DNA of 64,000 nucleotides, from NCBI GenBank assembly GCA_028283745.1, contig JAPWJZ010000004.1, positions 310,001 to 374,000 on the forward strand, given 5' to 3'. This DNA is from Micavibrio sp. Lineage in GTDB: Bacteria; Pseudomonadota; Alphaproteobacteria; Micavibrionales; UBA2020. Below the pieces are notes generated by a model. The model worked only from the letters and a program-made list of their open reading frames with translations, did not search any database and was not told the origin of the DNA. Shown here one piece after another: positions 35,554 through 44,206 of this stretch. Position 1 is the stretch's first letter. The number at the start of each line of letters is the position of its first letter. The position numbers and the translations under genes are program-made.

Positions 35554-35700
35554 TATTGGCGCGACAGCATCTTAACGACGTTTGCTTCATCATTTAATCG
35601 TATCTTTACCTTTCACCTGTATTCTTAATAATTGGTGTATGATGATTCACGCATGGAGTCATGCGTGTTCATAGGTGTCTTGTGTGTTTGGAGAAATCCC

Positions 35701-38106
35701 GTGGTCCGATTCGTTCGTCCTGGATCTAATAAAAATCCGTCTTGCGCGCAGCACGGTTACACACTCATAGAAACCTCCATCGTCCTCATCATCATCAGCC
35801 TTGTCATGGCTTCGCTGCTGACATCGTTCAACCTGTATTACAAAACGCAGGAACGGATCAAGACGACCGCGAACATCAACACAGCCGTCCAGAAAATCAA
35901 CGACTACCTTGTCCGCAACGGACACTATCCTTGCCCCGCACCGCTGGGCGCGAGCCGCAGTGACGCATCTTATGGCGTTTCCAGCGATTGCTCTGTCGAA
36001 ACACAAGCCGTGAATACTTGCACAACCGATGGCATTTGCATTAAAGAAGGGGAAAACCCGGTCACTACAGCATCTTCCGGTTATATCTGCGGCACGGCTG
36101 GTGAAAACGGCACGGTTACGCTGACACCGCCCACGGGCATGGTCTTCAACGGCATCACCTTTGCCTCCTACGGCACGCCATCCGGCAGCTGTAACAGCTA
36201 CTCGGTCGGTACTTGTAACGCCACAAACAGCGTCACGCTCGCCGCCACACAATTTTTGAATAAAACAGCAGGCACCAGCGTTTCAATGGTTGCGTCTAAC
36301 GGCGTATTCGGCGACCCTTGCGTCGGCACGTCGAAAAGTCTTTATGTGCAGGCCAGCTACGGCCTGCCTGGCGGCCCTACGGCTGGTACATATCTGCGCG
36401 TGCGAACAGGCGGACTGCCTTTCCGCACCATGGGCCTTGATGAGAGTTACGCCGAAGACGGTTATGGCGACCGCTTTGTCTATGCCGTAACCGAACGCCT
36501 GGCCAGCACTCCCGACAAATATAACAAGGACGGCGGCGCAATTTCGGTGAAAGATGTCAATAACCGCCTCATCGACAATAACGCAGGCCAGGTTCACTAC
36601 ATCGTGCTCAGCAATGGCCCCGACCGCGCGGGTTCCTACACGCACGATGGTAAAGCCTCCCTTGCCTGCTCGGCAACAGCTGCCGATGGCACCAACTGCC
36701 AGGCCGGCGCAAAAGCCGTTTACAAGGCGCTGGATTACAGCTCGACCAACAAGGGTGTCAACGATGCCTTCCATTATGATGACGTCATCAAGTTCTATGC
36801 CGCATCGACCACGCCATTGTGGCGCGTCACAGCGGACGGCACGGCTATTCGCGATCTCGTCAGCGCTGAAACCAGCGGTAAAGTCGGCGTGCGCACATCA
36901 ACACCCCAGCAGACGGTTGATACCGCGGGTACCGTCAAAACCAACGACAGCTTTACGACAACAAAAATTTGCGACAATACGGGCGGCAACTGCATCACCA
37001 ACGGAGAAATTGCAAAGGTAGATCCGTCCCCCTCCACTAAATACAATTGCGATTCAGACGTGACACGCCCCTATGCCTCGGGCTTCGGCGCTGACGCAGT
37101 GGCTTGTCAACAAAATGCTGTGACCAAATGCCCGCTAGGCTCGCTTATGCAGGGCCTCAATTCAGATGGCACGCTGATTTGCAAAAGCGCACTGACCTGC
37201 GCTTCAAAGCAGGTCAACCTTTGCAACATCGCCGGCGTGACGGATAAAGATACGCTGCCGGTCGCACTTTCGGGCACAGTCGTCCCCACCAAAATTTCCG
37301 GCATTTCGTACCGCCAGACCTGGAAATGCGGCGATGATGGCAACTGGGCGCAACAATCTGCTACCGGCATCTGCACCTGCAACCTTTTTGACGGGGATGA
37401 AGATTTGGGCTGCCCCTATGGCTTTACCGGCACGCACATCCGCCATCGCGTTCACTTGTGCCCGGCGGATACTGATCTCATCACGGCAGATGTAAACCTT
37501 TGCGTCTGCACACCCACCAGTAAGACGGATACTTTGACCTGCGGCACCGGTTATTCCAGTGGCAGCATCACACAAAAGACCCCTTGGGTTTGCGACAGCC
37601 TGACGGCGGGCCACTTCGGAACCCCAACGGTTCTGAGCAATACCTGCACCTGCACGGCGCAAGCCGCACAGTCGCAGCAGTCTTATACCTGCCCGCCGGG
37701 CTACGATGGCTATTATGATCAAAAACGCACCTGGACCTGCCCGACAAGCGGCGGAGCCGGCAGCTGGTCAACCTGGGCAACGATTTCAGGCGGTAACCAT
37801 TGCACCTGCACAAACAACAAACCGCAGACCAACGACTTCCCCTGCCCCACAGGCCAGTCTGGCGTGGACAAGCAGGTGCGCTATTACAACTGCGCGACCG
37901 ACAGCTGGGGACCCTATACTTCATATGATAACCAGTGCGGTGTTAACCTTTATACATGGACCATGAAAACCACCACACAGACCAACTCGACCCCCCTTTC
38001 GATCCAGGAAGGTACAACCTGCACAACGAGCGGACAAACAGCTGACTGTTCGCGCGCATTAAGCGGCGGCTCCGGCTATCAATACGGTAACTGCCAATGC
38101 GAATAA
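35701..38106 (+). CDS. Large prepilin-like adhesin with SUEL lectin domain
   Basis: The protein has 801 residues from a GTG at 35701 with GGAG six bases before it. The class III leader ends G19, followed by YTLIETSIVLIIISLVMASL with Glu24 as the mature Glu5, so it is processed by the prepilin peptidase. After a pilin-like helix and GHYPCPAP comes a SUEL-type lectin domain (about 129-220): ASYGTPSGSC and ASNGVFGDPCVGTSKSL match the YGR and DPC motifs of rhamnose/galactose-binding lectins. Then follow a region shared with the next two genes, a VGVRTSTPQQTVDTAG block (about 393-410), and four Cys-rich repeats (about 557-748) of the pattern CxC...CxxGxxG...C. I infer a pilus tip adhesin binding a glycan. 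Confidence 0.85.
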   Translation: MVRFVRPGSNKNPSCAQHGYTLIETSIVLIIISLVMASLLTSFNLYYKTQERIKTTANINTAVQKINDYLVRNGHYPCPAPLGASRSDASYGVSSDCSVETQAVNTCTTDGICIKEGENPVTTASSGYICGTAGENGTVTLTPPTGMVFNGITFASYGTPSGSCNSYSVGTCNATNSVTLAATQFLNKTAGTSVSMVASNGVFGDPCVGTSKSLYVQASYGLPGGPTAGTYLRVRTGGLPFRTMGLDESYAEDGYGDRFVYAVTERLASTPDKYNKDGGAISVKDVNNRLIDNNAGQVHYIVLSNGPDRAGSYTHDGKASLACSATAADGTNCQAGAKAVYKALDYSSTNKGVNDAFHYDDVIKFYAASTTPLWRVTADGTAIRDLVSAETSGKVGVRTSTPQQTVDTAGTVKTNDSFTTTKICDNTGGNCITNGEIAKVDPSPSTKYNCDSDVTRPYASGFGADAVACQQNAVTKCPLGSLMQGLNSDGTLICKSALTCASKQVNLCNIAGVTDKDTLPVALSGTVVPTKISGISYRQTWKCGDDGNWAQQSATGICTCNLFDGDEDLGCPYGFTGTHIRHRVHLCPADTDLITADVNLCVCTPTSKTDTLTCGTGYSSGSITQKTPWVCDSLTAGHFGTPTVLSNTCTCTAQAAQSQQSYTCPPGYDGYYDQKRTWTCPTSGGAGSWSTWATISGGNHCTCTNNKPQTNDFPCPTGQSGVDKQVRYYNCATDSWGPYTSYDNQCGVNLYTWTMKTTTQTNSTPLSIQEGTTCTTSGQTADCSRALSGGSGYQYGNCQCE

Positions 38107-38126
38107 TACTTGAGAAAGTCGACCCT

Positions 38127-39275
38127 ATGCGCGCACTTGCACGCCAAACTGCCAATCGCGGCTTCACCTTGCTCGAGCTTGCCATCGTCATGACGATATC
38201 AAGCCTCATCATGGTGGCGGGCATTAAAATGTACGACCTTTATTCCAACAGCACGAAGCGTTCCGATACCCTGGATAAGGTATCCACTATAGACACTGCA
38301 CTTTCCAACTTTTACTCCTCGAATGGCCGTTACCCTTGTCCTGCCGACCCGACACTACCCATGAAAAGCAATACTTATGGCAAGGAAGCCGCAACTGTAA
38401 ACGCCACGACAGGCAAAATTACCTGCACTATCGCCAGTATTGTAGGCGCACGCAAAACCAACGCACCGGGGCCAGCCGGCAACGACCCCGTGACCATTGG
38501 CTCCGTGCCATTTACGACACTCGGCATTACGCTGAGCGATGCCATTGACCCCTGGGGTTATAAAATTCAGTATGCGGTGACCACGTATCTTACGGATTCC
38601 CTGACATTCGACAATACGTATGGCGCCGTTCGGGTTACAACAGAACCGCCGACATCCCTGAACCTTACCGACCCTGTCGACAGCGCGCATTATGCCGTCG
38701 TTGCCTTCGGTCCCGATCATATGGGCGCTTATTCTTCTGAAGGGAAGAAACCTGTCGCCTGTACGGCTGGCAAGAACGAAAGCAGCAACTGTAACGGCGG
38801 CTCCACTTTTGTCGAAGGCATCAGCTCTAACAGTTACGATGACACCGTCAGCCATTCCACGCGTTATCTGACCAGCCTCTGGGACTTCACCTCGCCGAAT
38901 TCTGTGGATATTCACAACCTTAATACCGGCAACGTCGGCGTGGGCGTGGACATTCCTACCGCGCGACTTGACGTCGCGGGCAACATTCGCGCGACCAACG
39001 CGCAGCAGCCGTTATTCTGTGACGACAGCACGCCTCAAAAATGCTGGGATCCGGCAAACTTCGCAACTACCGCAGGCTCCAATTGCGCTGTACTGAACCC
39101 CCCCGCCGCCAGCGGCTTTATGTGGGTCGTATCCGGCATCAAGGGCGGCAACGTCTCCTGCAAGCTTGCCGCCATTCCAAAACCTACGGCAAACCAGGTC
39201 TGCAGCAGCGGATACATGAAGGGCGTCGATAATTTCGGGGTTATTATATGCGGCACACCGACCTCGACCCCTTGA
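38127..39275 (+). CDS. Prepilin-like adhesin, second paralogue
   Basis: The protein has 382 residues from the ATG at 38127 (GAGAAAG upstream); an earlier ATG at 38097 overlaps the previous gene. The leader ends G12, then FTLLELAIVMTISSLIMVAG with Glu17 as Glu5. The body is paralogous to the neighbours: GRYPCPADP near residue 70, DPWGYKIQYAVTTYLT, AVVAFGPDHMGAYSSEGK, a YDD motif and VGVGVDIPTARLDVAGNIR (about 270-290). It lacks both the lectin domain and the Cys-rich stalk of the first. It is likely a minor pilin that sits at or near the tip. It starts 20 bases after the first gene's stop, so they are co-transcribed. Confidence 0.82.
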   Translation: MRALARQTANRGFTLLELAIVMTISSLIMVAGIKMYDLYSNSTKRSDTLDKVSTIDTALSNFYSSNGRYPCPADPTLPMKSNTYGKEAATVNATTGKITCTIASIVGARKTNAPGPAGNDPVTIGSVPFTTLGITLSDAIDPWGYKIQYAVTTYLTDSLTFDNTYGAVRVTTEPPTSLNLTDPVDSAHYAVVAFGPDHMGAYSSEGKKPVACTAGKNESSNCNGGSTFVEGISSNSYDDTVSHSTRYLTSLWDFTSPNSVDIHNLNTGNVGVGVDIPTARLDVAGNIRATNAQQPLFCDDSTPQKCWDPANFATTAGSNCAVLNPPAASGFMWVVSGIKGGNVSCKLAAIPKPTANQVCSSGYMKGVDNFGVIICGTPTSTP

Positions 39276-39319
39276 CCCTTAGACCAGCGCGTGTTTGATT
39301 TTCCTAAAAGGAGACGACA

Positions 39320-40526
39320 ATGCTTCCCCGCCCGCCCGCAAAATTTGCCGCCGGCTTTTCGCTCATCGAATTGTCTATTCTACTGCTTATCATTGGCCTC
39401 CTCTCGACGACTGCACTGCAGACTTACCGTCAGTACATTATCGACAAGACAAACAACACCACTTCCGCGTCATTGACGCAGGCAAAGCAGTCCTTGTCAA
39501 ACTTCGTGTTCCAGCATGGCCGCCTGCCCTGCCCCGCCGACCCGTCGCTGGCGCCGGATGATGTGCATGCCGGCATAGAATTCTGTCCGACAGGAACAGC
39601 TATTGGCTGCAGCGGTTTTGGCGGCGGCAACAAAGTCTGCCGCATCAACGGCGCGCGTCCGACCTCCGATTCCATCAGCCCCTTCACCCCCGATCCGGTG
39701 CTGACGGGTGCCTTGCCATACCTGACGCTGGGCATCACCGAAACCGACGCAATGGACGGCTGGAACAACAAGCTTAGCTATAACGTCACCGAATATATGA
39801 CGCGGGCCGGCAGCGGCGCCCCCGGATCCATGAGCTACAACGACCAGTATGGCGCCATCAACATTCAGGTCTATGACCCCGTCAACAAGGCCATTATCAG
39901 TGGCCTGAACCCCGCGATCACCGGCACGGCACTACCAAACTCTTACCTTCTTGCTGTTGTATCGCATGGTTCGGATGGCCGCGGCGCTTATAACTACTAC
40001 GGCAAGATGACCCGCGCCTGCGCCGCAACAGGCACCACGCGCGATGCCGAAAACTGCAACGGTGATGCGACGTTCCTTGACCGGGGCACAGGTAATGGCT
40101 CGGTTTACTCGCTGGCACCAGGGGCTAATTATTATGATGACGCTTTTGTCATCAGTTCACTGCCCAAAGACAACGACAAATGGAGCATGGGCGCTTCCGG
40201 CACCAGCTTTATCTACACGAAAGCCTGGCGGCCAGGTTGGCATCGGCACCGCCGCCCCCAGTGCAGCCCTTGATGTAAACGGCACAATTCGGGCTACCAA
40301 TATATATGCCAGCAATATTTGCGATTCGACGGGCGTCAACTGCTTTACCCCTGACATGCTGGGTGGTTCAGGCATTGGGTGCAATGGCGGCGTCATGACG
40401 GGTATTTCGGCAGGCAAAGCCGTCTGCAATGCCGTCATTGATAATACCAATATTATCCCGACAAGCTGCTCGCCGCTTTTCGCTATTGGCATAGATGCCA
40501 CCAAACACCTTATCTGCGGCCCCTGA
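39320..40526 (+). pseudogene. Prepilin-like adhesin, third paralogue, frameshifted
   Basis: The ATG at 39320 has AAAAGGAGACGACA before it. Leader G12, then FSLIELSILLLIIGLLSTTA with Glu17. It keeps GRLPCPADP, MDGWNNKLSYNVTEYMT and AVVSHGSDGRGAYNYYGK of the family. The frame breaks at an A-triplet at 40220-40222: frame 1 ends soon after in nonsense, while the next frame continues perfectly with GGQVGIGTAAPSAALDVNG, an ICDSTGVNC motif and a proper C-terminus to 40526. Removing one A gives a 401-residue protein in line with the 382-residue paralogue. It is either a recent mutation, phase variation or a sequencing error. Confidence 0.78.
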
Positions 40527-40693
40527 TTTTCTAGCTACAACCCTCAAGCTAAGATAAAAGCAGCGCGGCTCTTCAAAGAACGTCCTGTTTTACACGGTGG
40601 CGGAATATTGAGGCTTGCTCTGGGCGAAGATCCGCTTTAGGCACATCTACCCTCAGTTCCTATGTACACGAACTCATGACAAGCACTCAAAAG

Positions 40694-41565
40694 AAAAAGC
40701 CCGGAGGTTTTCACCCCCGGGCCTTTTTGTATCGTTAGAAGAAGTTGCTTAGCCTTGGATACGCAGGATCAGACCGCAATCTTTGGCAGTGAGCGCTTCT
40801 TGGTAAGCCAGCACGGTTGCAGCCTGGAAGCAGCTGGCCGCGACGCCGTAAGCCTGGACGAAGCCGGTAGCAGGCTTGCCGTCATCAAGTTTGCGGTCGA
40901 TCTGGGCAGCGCGGCTGGGGGTCAGCGGCAGGTTGCCGGTGGTGGTCGCCAGAACAGCGGTCGGGCTGTTCGTCATGACCAGCACGGTACCCGAAGGACC
41001 TTGTGCAGCAGTTGCGTTCGTCGAACCCGGGCCGTTCAGGCCGGTCGCGTAACCAACAACAAACCCGCCGCCCAGTTTTGCCGAGGGCATGGTGTTGCCC
41101 CACGACGGAACCGGCGGAGTGGTGCGGATCGGCGAGTCGGTGTAGCCGCTGGTCAGGTTGGCGAGCAGAAGCTCGGTCCAGAACAGCTGGGTTTCTTCAG
41201 CAGCGGTTGTCGGCGGCTGTGCCATAGCGGCGGTCAGCTGCGGGTTGTAGTTGGCAGCCCAAGCGGCCGTACCACCGATGATGCCATCACCAGCGGTCGT
41301 GCTGGCTGCGGGCAGCGAACAGTTGGCGTTGCAGCTCGGAACGCGGGTCGAAGCGCTCGGCATGTCGCCGGGGAAGGCGTTGTAACTGTCGCGGAACGTC
41401 GTCGTTGCAGCTTCAATACCTTTTACCTGGGCAATCGTCGCGGAAACGCGCGCGTTGTCCATTAGTTCCTGGCCTTTCAGAATGCCACCGATCAGAAGAC
41501 CGATGATCGTCATCACGATCGCCAACTCGACGAGCGTGAAGCCCTTTTGGGTGTTGAGTGATTTT
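40694..41565 (-). repeat. Duplicated pilin unit, copy A (partner 41735-42606)
   Basis: About 870 bases, from the terminator through nearly the whole pilin gene, are repeated almost without change 1041 bases further on. Differences are few (for example at 41065-41093 and in single third positions). Identity stops at the first codons of the gene, so promoters differ. Confidence 0.93.
40699..40722. terminator. Terminator of pilin copy A and of the adhesin genes
   Basis: On the minus strand GCCCGGGGGT and ACCTCCGGGC pair around a GAAA loop with T-runs on both sides (A-run 40693-40698, T-run 40724-40728). It lies 27 bases after the pilin A stop and faces the adhesin transcripts from the plus strand. 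Confidence 0.9.
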
Positions 41566-41576
41566 AGTGATTGCAT
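40749..41576 (-). CDS. Major type IV pilin, copy A
   Basis: The protein has 275 residues. The prepilin leader (12 residues) ends KG, then FTLVELAIVMTIIGLLIGGI with the invariant Glu17 (mature Glu5). The mature protein is larger than usual (263 residues) with a Ser/Thr/Ala-rich head, CNANC and a C-terminal disulfide pair (SCFQAA and KDCGLIL). GAGGGG lies at the right distance from the ATG. It is nearly identical to copy B; the main changes are Ser to Glu and Phe to Tyr near residues 168-174, and three extra residues in the leader. Its own TATAAT promoter differs from that of copy B. Confidence 0.92.
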   Translation of the reverse strand: MQSLKSLNTQKGFTLVELAIVMTIIGLLIGGILKGQELMDNARVSATIAQVKGIEAATTTFRDSYNAFPGDMPSASTRVPSCNANCSLPAASTTAGDGIIGGTAAWAANYNPQLTAAMAQPPTTAAEETQLFWTELLLANLTSGYTDSPIRTTPPVPSWGNTMPSAKLGGGFVVGYATGLNGPGSTNATAAQGPSGTVLVMTNSPTAVLATTTGNLPLTPSRAAQIDRKLDDGKPATGFVQAYGVAASCFQAATVLAYQEALTAKDCGLILRIQG

Positions 41577-41647
41577 TAGATATATCCCCTCATGTCTAAC
41601 TTTGTTGAAGATTGCCCCATTACTTATTCTAGTGCCCAGTCTTCTAA

Positions 41648-41677
41648 TTATATAGTCGCGCTGAACGCATACACAAG
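41648..41677 (-). promoter_or_regulatory. Promoter of pilin copy A
   Basis: On the minus strand TATAAT (41653-41648) is preceded at 18 bases by TTGTGT. It lies about 72 bases before the copy A start and behind the copy B terminator, so copy A is probably transcribed on its own. Confidence 0.55.
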
Positions 41678-41734
41678 AACTCTATTGCCCCTATCGGCAA
41701 AGTTTTCACAGCGTGCACGCTTCCCGCACATAAA

Positions 41735-42606
41735 AAAAAGCCCGGAGGTTTTCACCCCCGGGCCTTTTTGTATCGTTAGAAGAAGTTGCTTAGCCTTGGA
41801 TACGCAGGATCAGACCGCAATCTTTGGCAGTGAGCGCTTCTTGGTAAGCCAGCACGGTTGCAGCCTGGAAGCAGCTGGCCGCGACGCCGTAAGCCTGGAC
41901 GAAGCCGGTAGCAGGCTTGCCGTCATCAAGTTTGCGGTCGATCTGGGCAGCGCGGCTGGGGGTCAGCGGCAGGTTGCCGGTGGTGGTCGCCAGAACAGCG
42001 GTCGGGCTGTTCGTCATGACCAGCACGGTACCCGAAGGACCTTGTGCAGCAGTTGCGTTCGTCGAACCCGGGCCGTTCAGGCCGGTCGCGTAACCAACGA
42101 CATAACCGCCGCCCAGTTTCGCTTCAGGCATGGTGTTGCCCCACGACGGAACCGGCGGAGTGGTGCGGATCGGCGAGTCGGTGTAGCCGCTGGTCAGGTT
42201 GGCGAGCAGAAGCTCGGTCCAGAACAGCTGGGTTTCTTCAGCAGCGGTTGTCGGCGGCTGTGCCATAGCGGCGGTCAGCTGCGGGTTGTAGTTGGCAGCC
42301 CAAGCGGCCGTACCACCGATGATGCCATCACCAGCGGTCGTGCTGGCTGCGGGCAGCGAACAGTTGGCGTTGCAGCTCGGAACGCGGGTCGAAGCGCTCG
42401 GCATGTCGCCGGGGAAGGCGTTGTAGCTGTCGCGGAACGTCGTCGTTGCAGCTTCAATACCTTTTACTTGGGCAATCGTCGCGGAAACGCGCGCGTTGTC
42501 CATTAGTTCCTGGCCTTTCAGAATGCCACCGATCAGAAGACCGATGATCGTCATCACGATCGCCAACTCGACGAGCGTGAAGCCCTTTTGGGTGTTGAGT
42601 GATTTC
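41735..42606 (-). repeat. Duplicated pilin unit, copy B (partner 40694-41565)
   Basis: Near-identical to 40694-41565 over about 870 bases, including the terminator. The two copies are direct repeats and could recombine. Confidence 0.93.
41740..41763. terminator. Terminator of pilin copy B
   Basis: The same GAAA-loop hairpin as at 40699-40722, here between pilin copy B and the promoter of copy A. T-runs flank both sides. Confidence 0.9.
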
Positions 42607-42608
42607 AT
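41790..42608 (-). CDS. Major type IV pilin, copy B
   Basis: The protein has 272 residues with a 9-residue leader (MKSLNTQKG) and the same helix and head as copy A. A strong GGGGAG lies seven bases before the ATG. The promoter holds a 17-base palindrome not found at copy A, so expression of the two copies may differ. Copy B is closest to the regulator gene and the large 43102 gap, and is probably the main pilin. The near-perfect identity of the two heads, which normally vary fast, points to recent duplication or gene conversion. Confidence 0.92.
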   Translation of the reverse strand: MKSLNTQKGFTLVELAIVMTIIGLLIGGILKGQELMDNARVSATIAQVKGIEAATTTFRDSYNAFPGDMPSASTRVPSCNANCSLPAASTTAGDGIIGGTAAWAANYNPQLTAAMAQPPTTAAEETQLFWTELLLANLTSGYTDSPIRTTPPVPSWGNTMPEAKLGGGYVVGYATGLNGPGSTNATAAQGPSGTVLVMTNSPTAVLATTTGNLPLTPSRAAQIDRKLDDGKPATGFVQAYGVAASCFQAATVLAYQEALTAKDCGLILRIQG

Positions 42609-42630
42609 TTATATCTCCCCAGTTTGTTGA

Positions 42631-42654
42631 AGTATATAAACCTTGAAAAGGTTT
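42631..42654 (-). promoter_or_regulatory. Promoter of pilin copy B with a 17-base palindrome
   Basis: On the minus strand the -10 box TATACT (42636-42631) is immediately preceded by AAACCTT-TTC-AAGGTTT (42638-42654), a perfect inverted repeat in the spacer. A repressor or activator bound here would control the promoter. The rest of the 493-base gap to 43101 is AT-rich with no other clear element or gene. Confidence 0.5.
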
Positions 42655-43101
42655 AGTTCAGTTCTAGTTCGCTTCATCACCACTTAATAAAACCTGATGT
42701 TTGTTGCACGGGCCGGATAAAAAATGGCTTCATACAACGGGCAACGTCGCTGGCTTTCAGTTTGGTGACCTACATCCTATCTTTCAACAAAAAAGTTAAA
42801 TGATTCTTTAAGTTGAGAGCCTTTGTTGCTCGAAATGACGAATTAAGCAGCTGTATTTAGCATATAGCCTTGAGAAGGTGGGGAATTCGACTGTTATGCG
42901 TACACTCTTAACATTGTCAAGTTGATGCGCGATAACGTCAAAAGCTTCTCATATTCGCTTTTTTACTATCCCCCGGCACCCCAGGAACTTCATCGGAAAA
43001 AATGATGCCCGAAAGGCGCAACGGACACGAAGTGAGAATCATCAAAACATCATTGTTGCGTTGGATGGCAATTTTATTGCTGCCTGCCGCAGCACCTTAT
43101 T

Positions 43102-44184
43102 TTAAGCTGTTTCTTGCTTTTCGCGCTGCCGGAATTGCGACGGCGTCTCACCCGCCACCTCGCGGAAAACACGGTTAAAGGAGGCGATGGAGTTAAACCC
43201 GACCTCGAAGGCGAGGATATTGATAGGGATAGCAGGGTCTCGCAGCATGCGTTTCGCGTCTTCGACGCGATATTCATTCAGAAGTTTAGGGAAACTTTTG
43301 CCAAAGGCCTGATTGATAACACGCGAAACAATATTTTCCGAGGCGCCGACCTCGCGCGCCAGATCGGCCCGACTAAAAGAGGCTTCGTGGTAAATTTTAT
43401 CCAGTTGCATCAACTTGAGTATCTTGTCGGCAATCGCCCGTTCATCCTCCGTCAGCAGCAGCGCTTCCATTCGGGATGACGCATTGAGCTGGACAGGCAA
43501 GGGATAAATCCTGAACAGCGTCGTCGTAGCAAGGTAAGCAAAGGCGATGCCGAGAGTTACCTGCAGCGCGTCCGAGTCGCCACGTTCGATGTAGCCCAGT
43601 GACAGCATTAGGCTGACGATAATGCGCAAAATATTGGCAACGATAAGGGTGATGACGAGCCAGTATCTTTCCCGCCCGCCTTTCGCTGTCCAGAGCAACC
43701 TGAAAATATTTTTGTGAAAATAAATCGCCAGCAGCGCCAGCGCGCCCGACATGCCTCCGAACCATGATAAAATCTGGAAGAAGCGCGGGCAGCTAAGGCC
43801 GCCCCCTTCGCAGGCATTCTCAAAGTGCCCGAAAACAAGCGCAGCAGCGAATGCCGCTGGAACGACAAGAAGTACGCCGAGCCCACGCCACGGCGATTGC
43901 CGGACGAGAGACACCTGCAGCACAAGAAGATAGCAAAGTGGCGCGCCCATCGCCCGGCAAAAGCCCAGCCAGAAGCGTAGTGGAAACGCAAAGTCTTCAA
44001 GGCGCAGCGCGAATTGAAGGCCAAAAGCCAGCGCCAAAAAGGAAAAATAGGCGATTGCAATTGCGGCTTGCCGCCACTGGCGCGCCCGCAGGACGATATA
44101 CACAAGAATAAGAAGACTTTGCGCAAAACCGGTCAGGGCCAGCCATTCGATGAGGCTGAATGTCGTCTGGTAATCAACCCCCAT
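43102..44184 (-). CDS. AraC-family regulator with seven membrane segments
   Basis: The protein has 360 residues. About 235 N-terminal residues form seven hydrophobic segments; the C-terminal 110 residues are an AraC-type double helix-turn-helix (SFSRADLAREVGASENIVSR, then INILAFEVGFNSIASFNRVF, with TPSQFR at the end). It is thus a membrane-bound transcription factor, likely sensing something in the envelope. It stands between the pilin genes and the assembly operon, 22 bases downstream of the 44207-44995 gene, so control of pilin or adhesin expression is the natural guess. Confidence 0.85.
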   Translation of the reverse strand: MGVDYQTTFSLIEWLALTGFAQSLLILVYIVLRARQWRQAAIAIAYFSFLALAFGLQFALRLEDFAFPLRFWLGFCRAMGAPLCYLLVLQVSLVRQSPWRGLGVLLVVPAAFAAALVFGHFENACEGGGLSCPRFFQILSWFGGMSGALALLAIYFHKNIFRLLWTAKGGRERYWLVITLIVANILRIIVSLMLSLGYIERGDSDALQVTLGIAFAYLATTTLFRIYPLPVQLNASSRMEALLLTEDERAIADKILKLMQLDKIYHEASFSRADLAREVGASENIVSRVINQAFGKSFPKLLNEYRVEDAKRMLRDPAIPINILAFEVGFNSIASFNRVFREVAGETPSQFRQREKQETA

Positions 44185-44206
44185 CGGCTATATTCCGTCG
44201 CATCCG

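Noticed and set aside
35701..40526. Prophage tail-fibre genes, suggested by the VGIGT..LDV.G.IRAT blocks
   Set aside because: All three proteins start with prepilin leaders and stand beside a pilus machine. No phage structural, integrase or lysis gene is present.
40749..42608. Insertion sequence or transposon as cause of the 870-base repeat
   Set aside because: The repeat holds only a pilin and terminator; there is no transposase and no terminal inverted repeat. Simple duplication fits better.
42609..43101. A hidden gene or sigma54 promoter in the 493-base gap
   Set aside because: No open frame with a ribosome site and no GG-N10-GC pair at the right distance from the pilin could be found.
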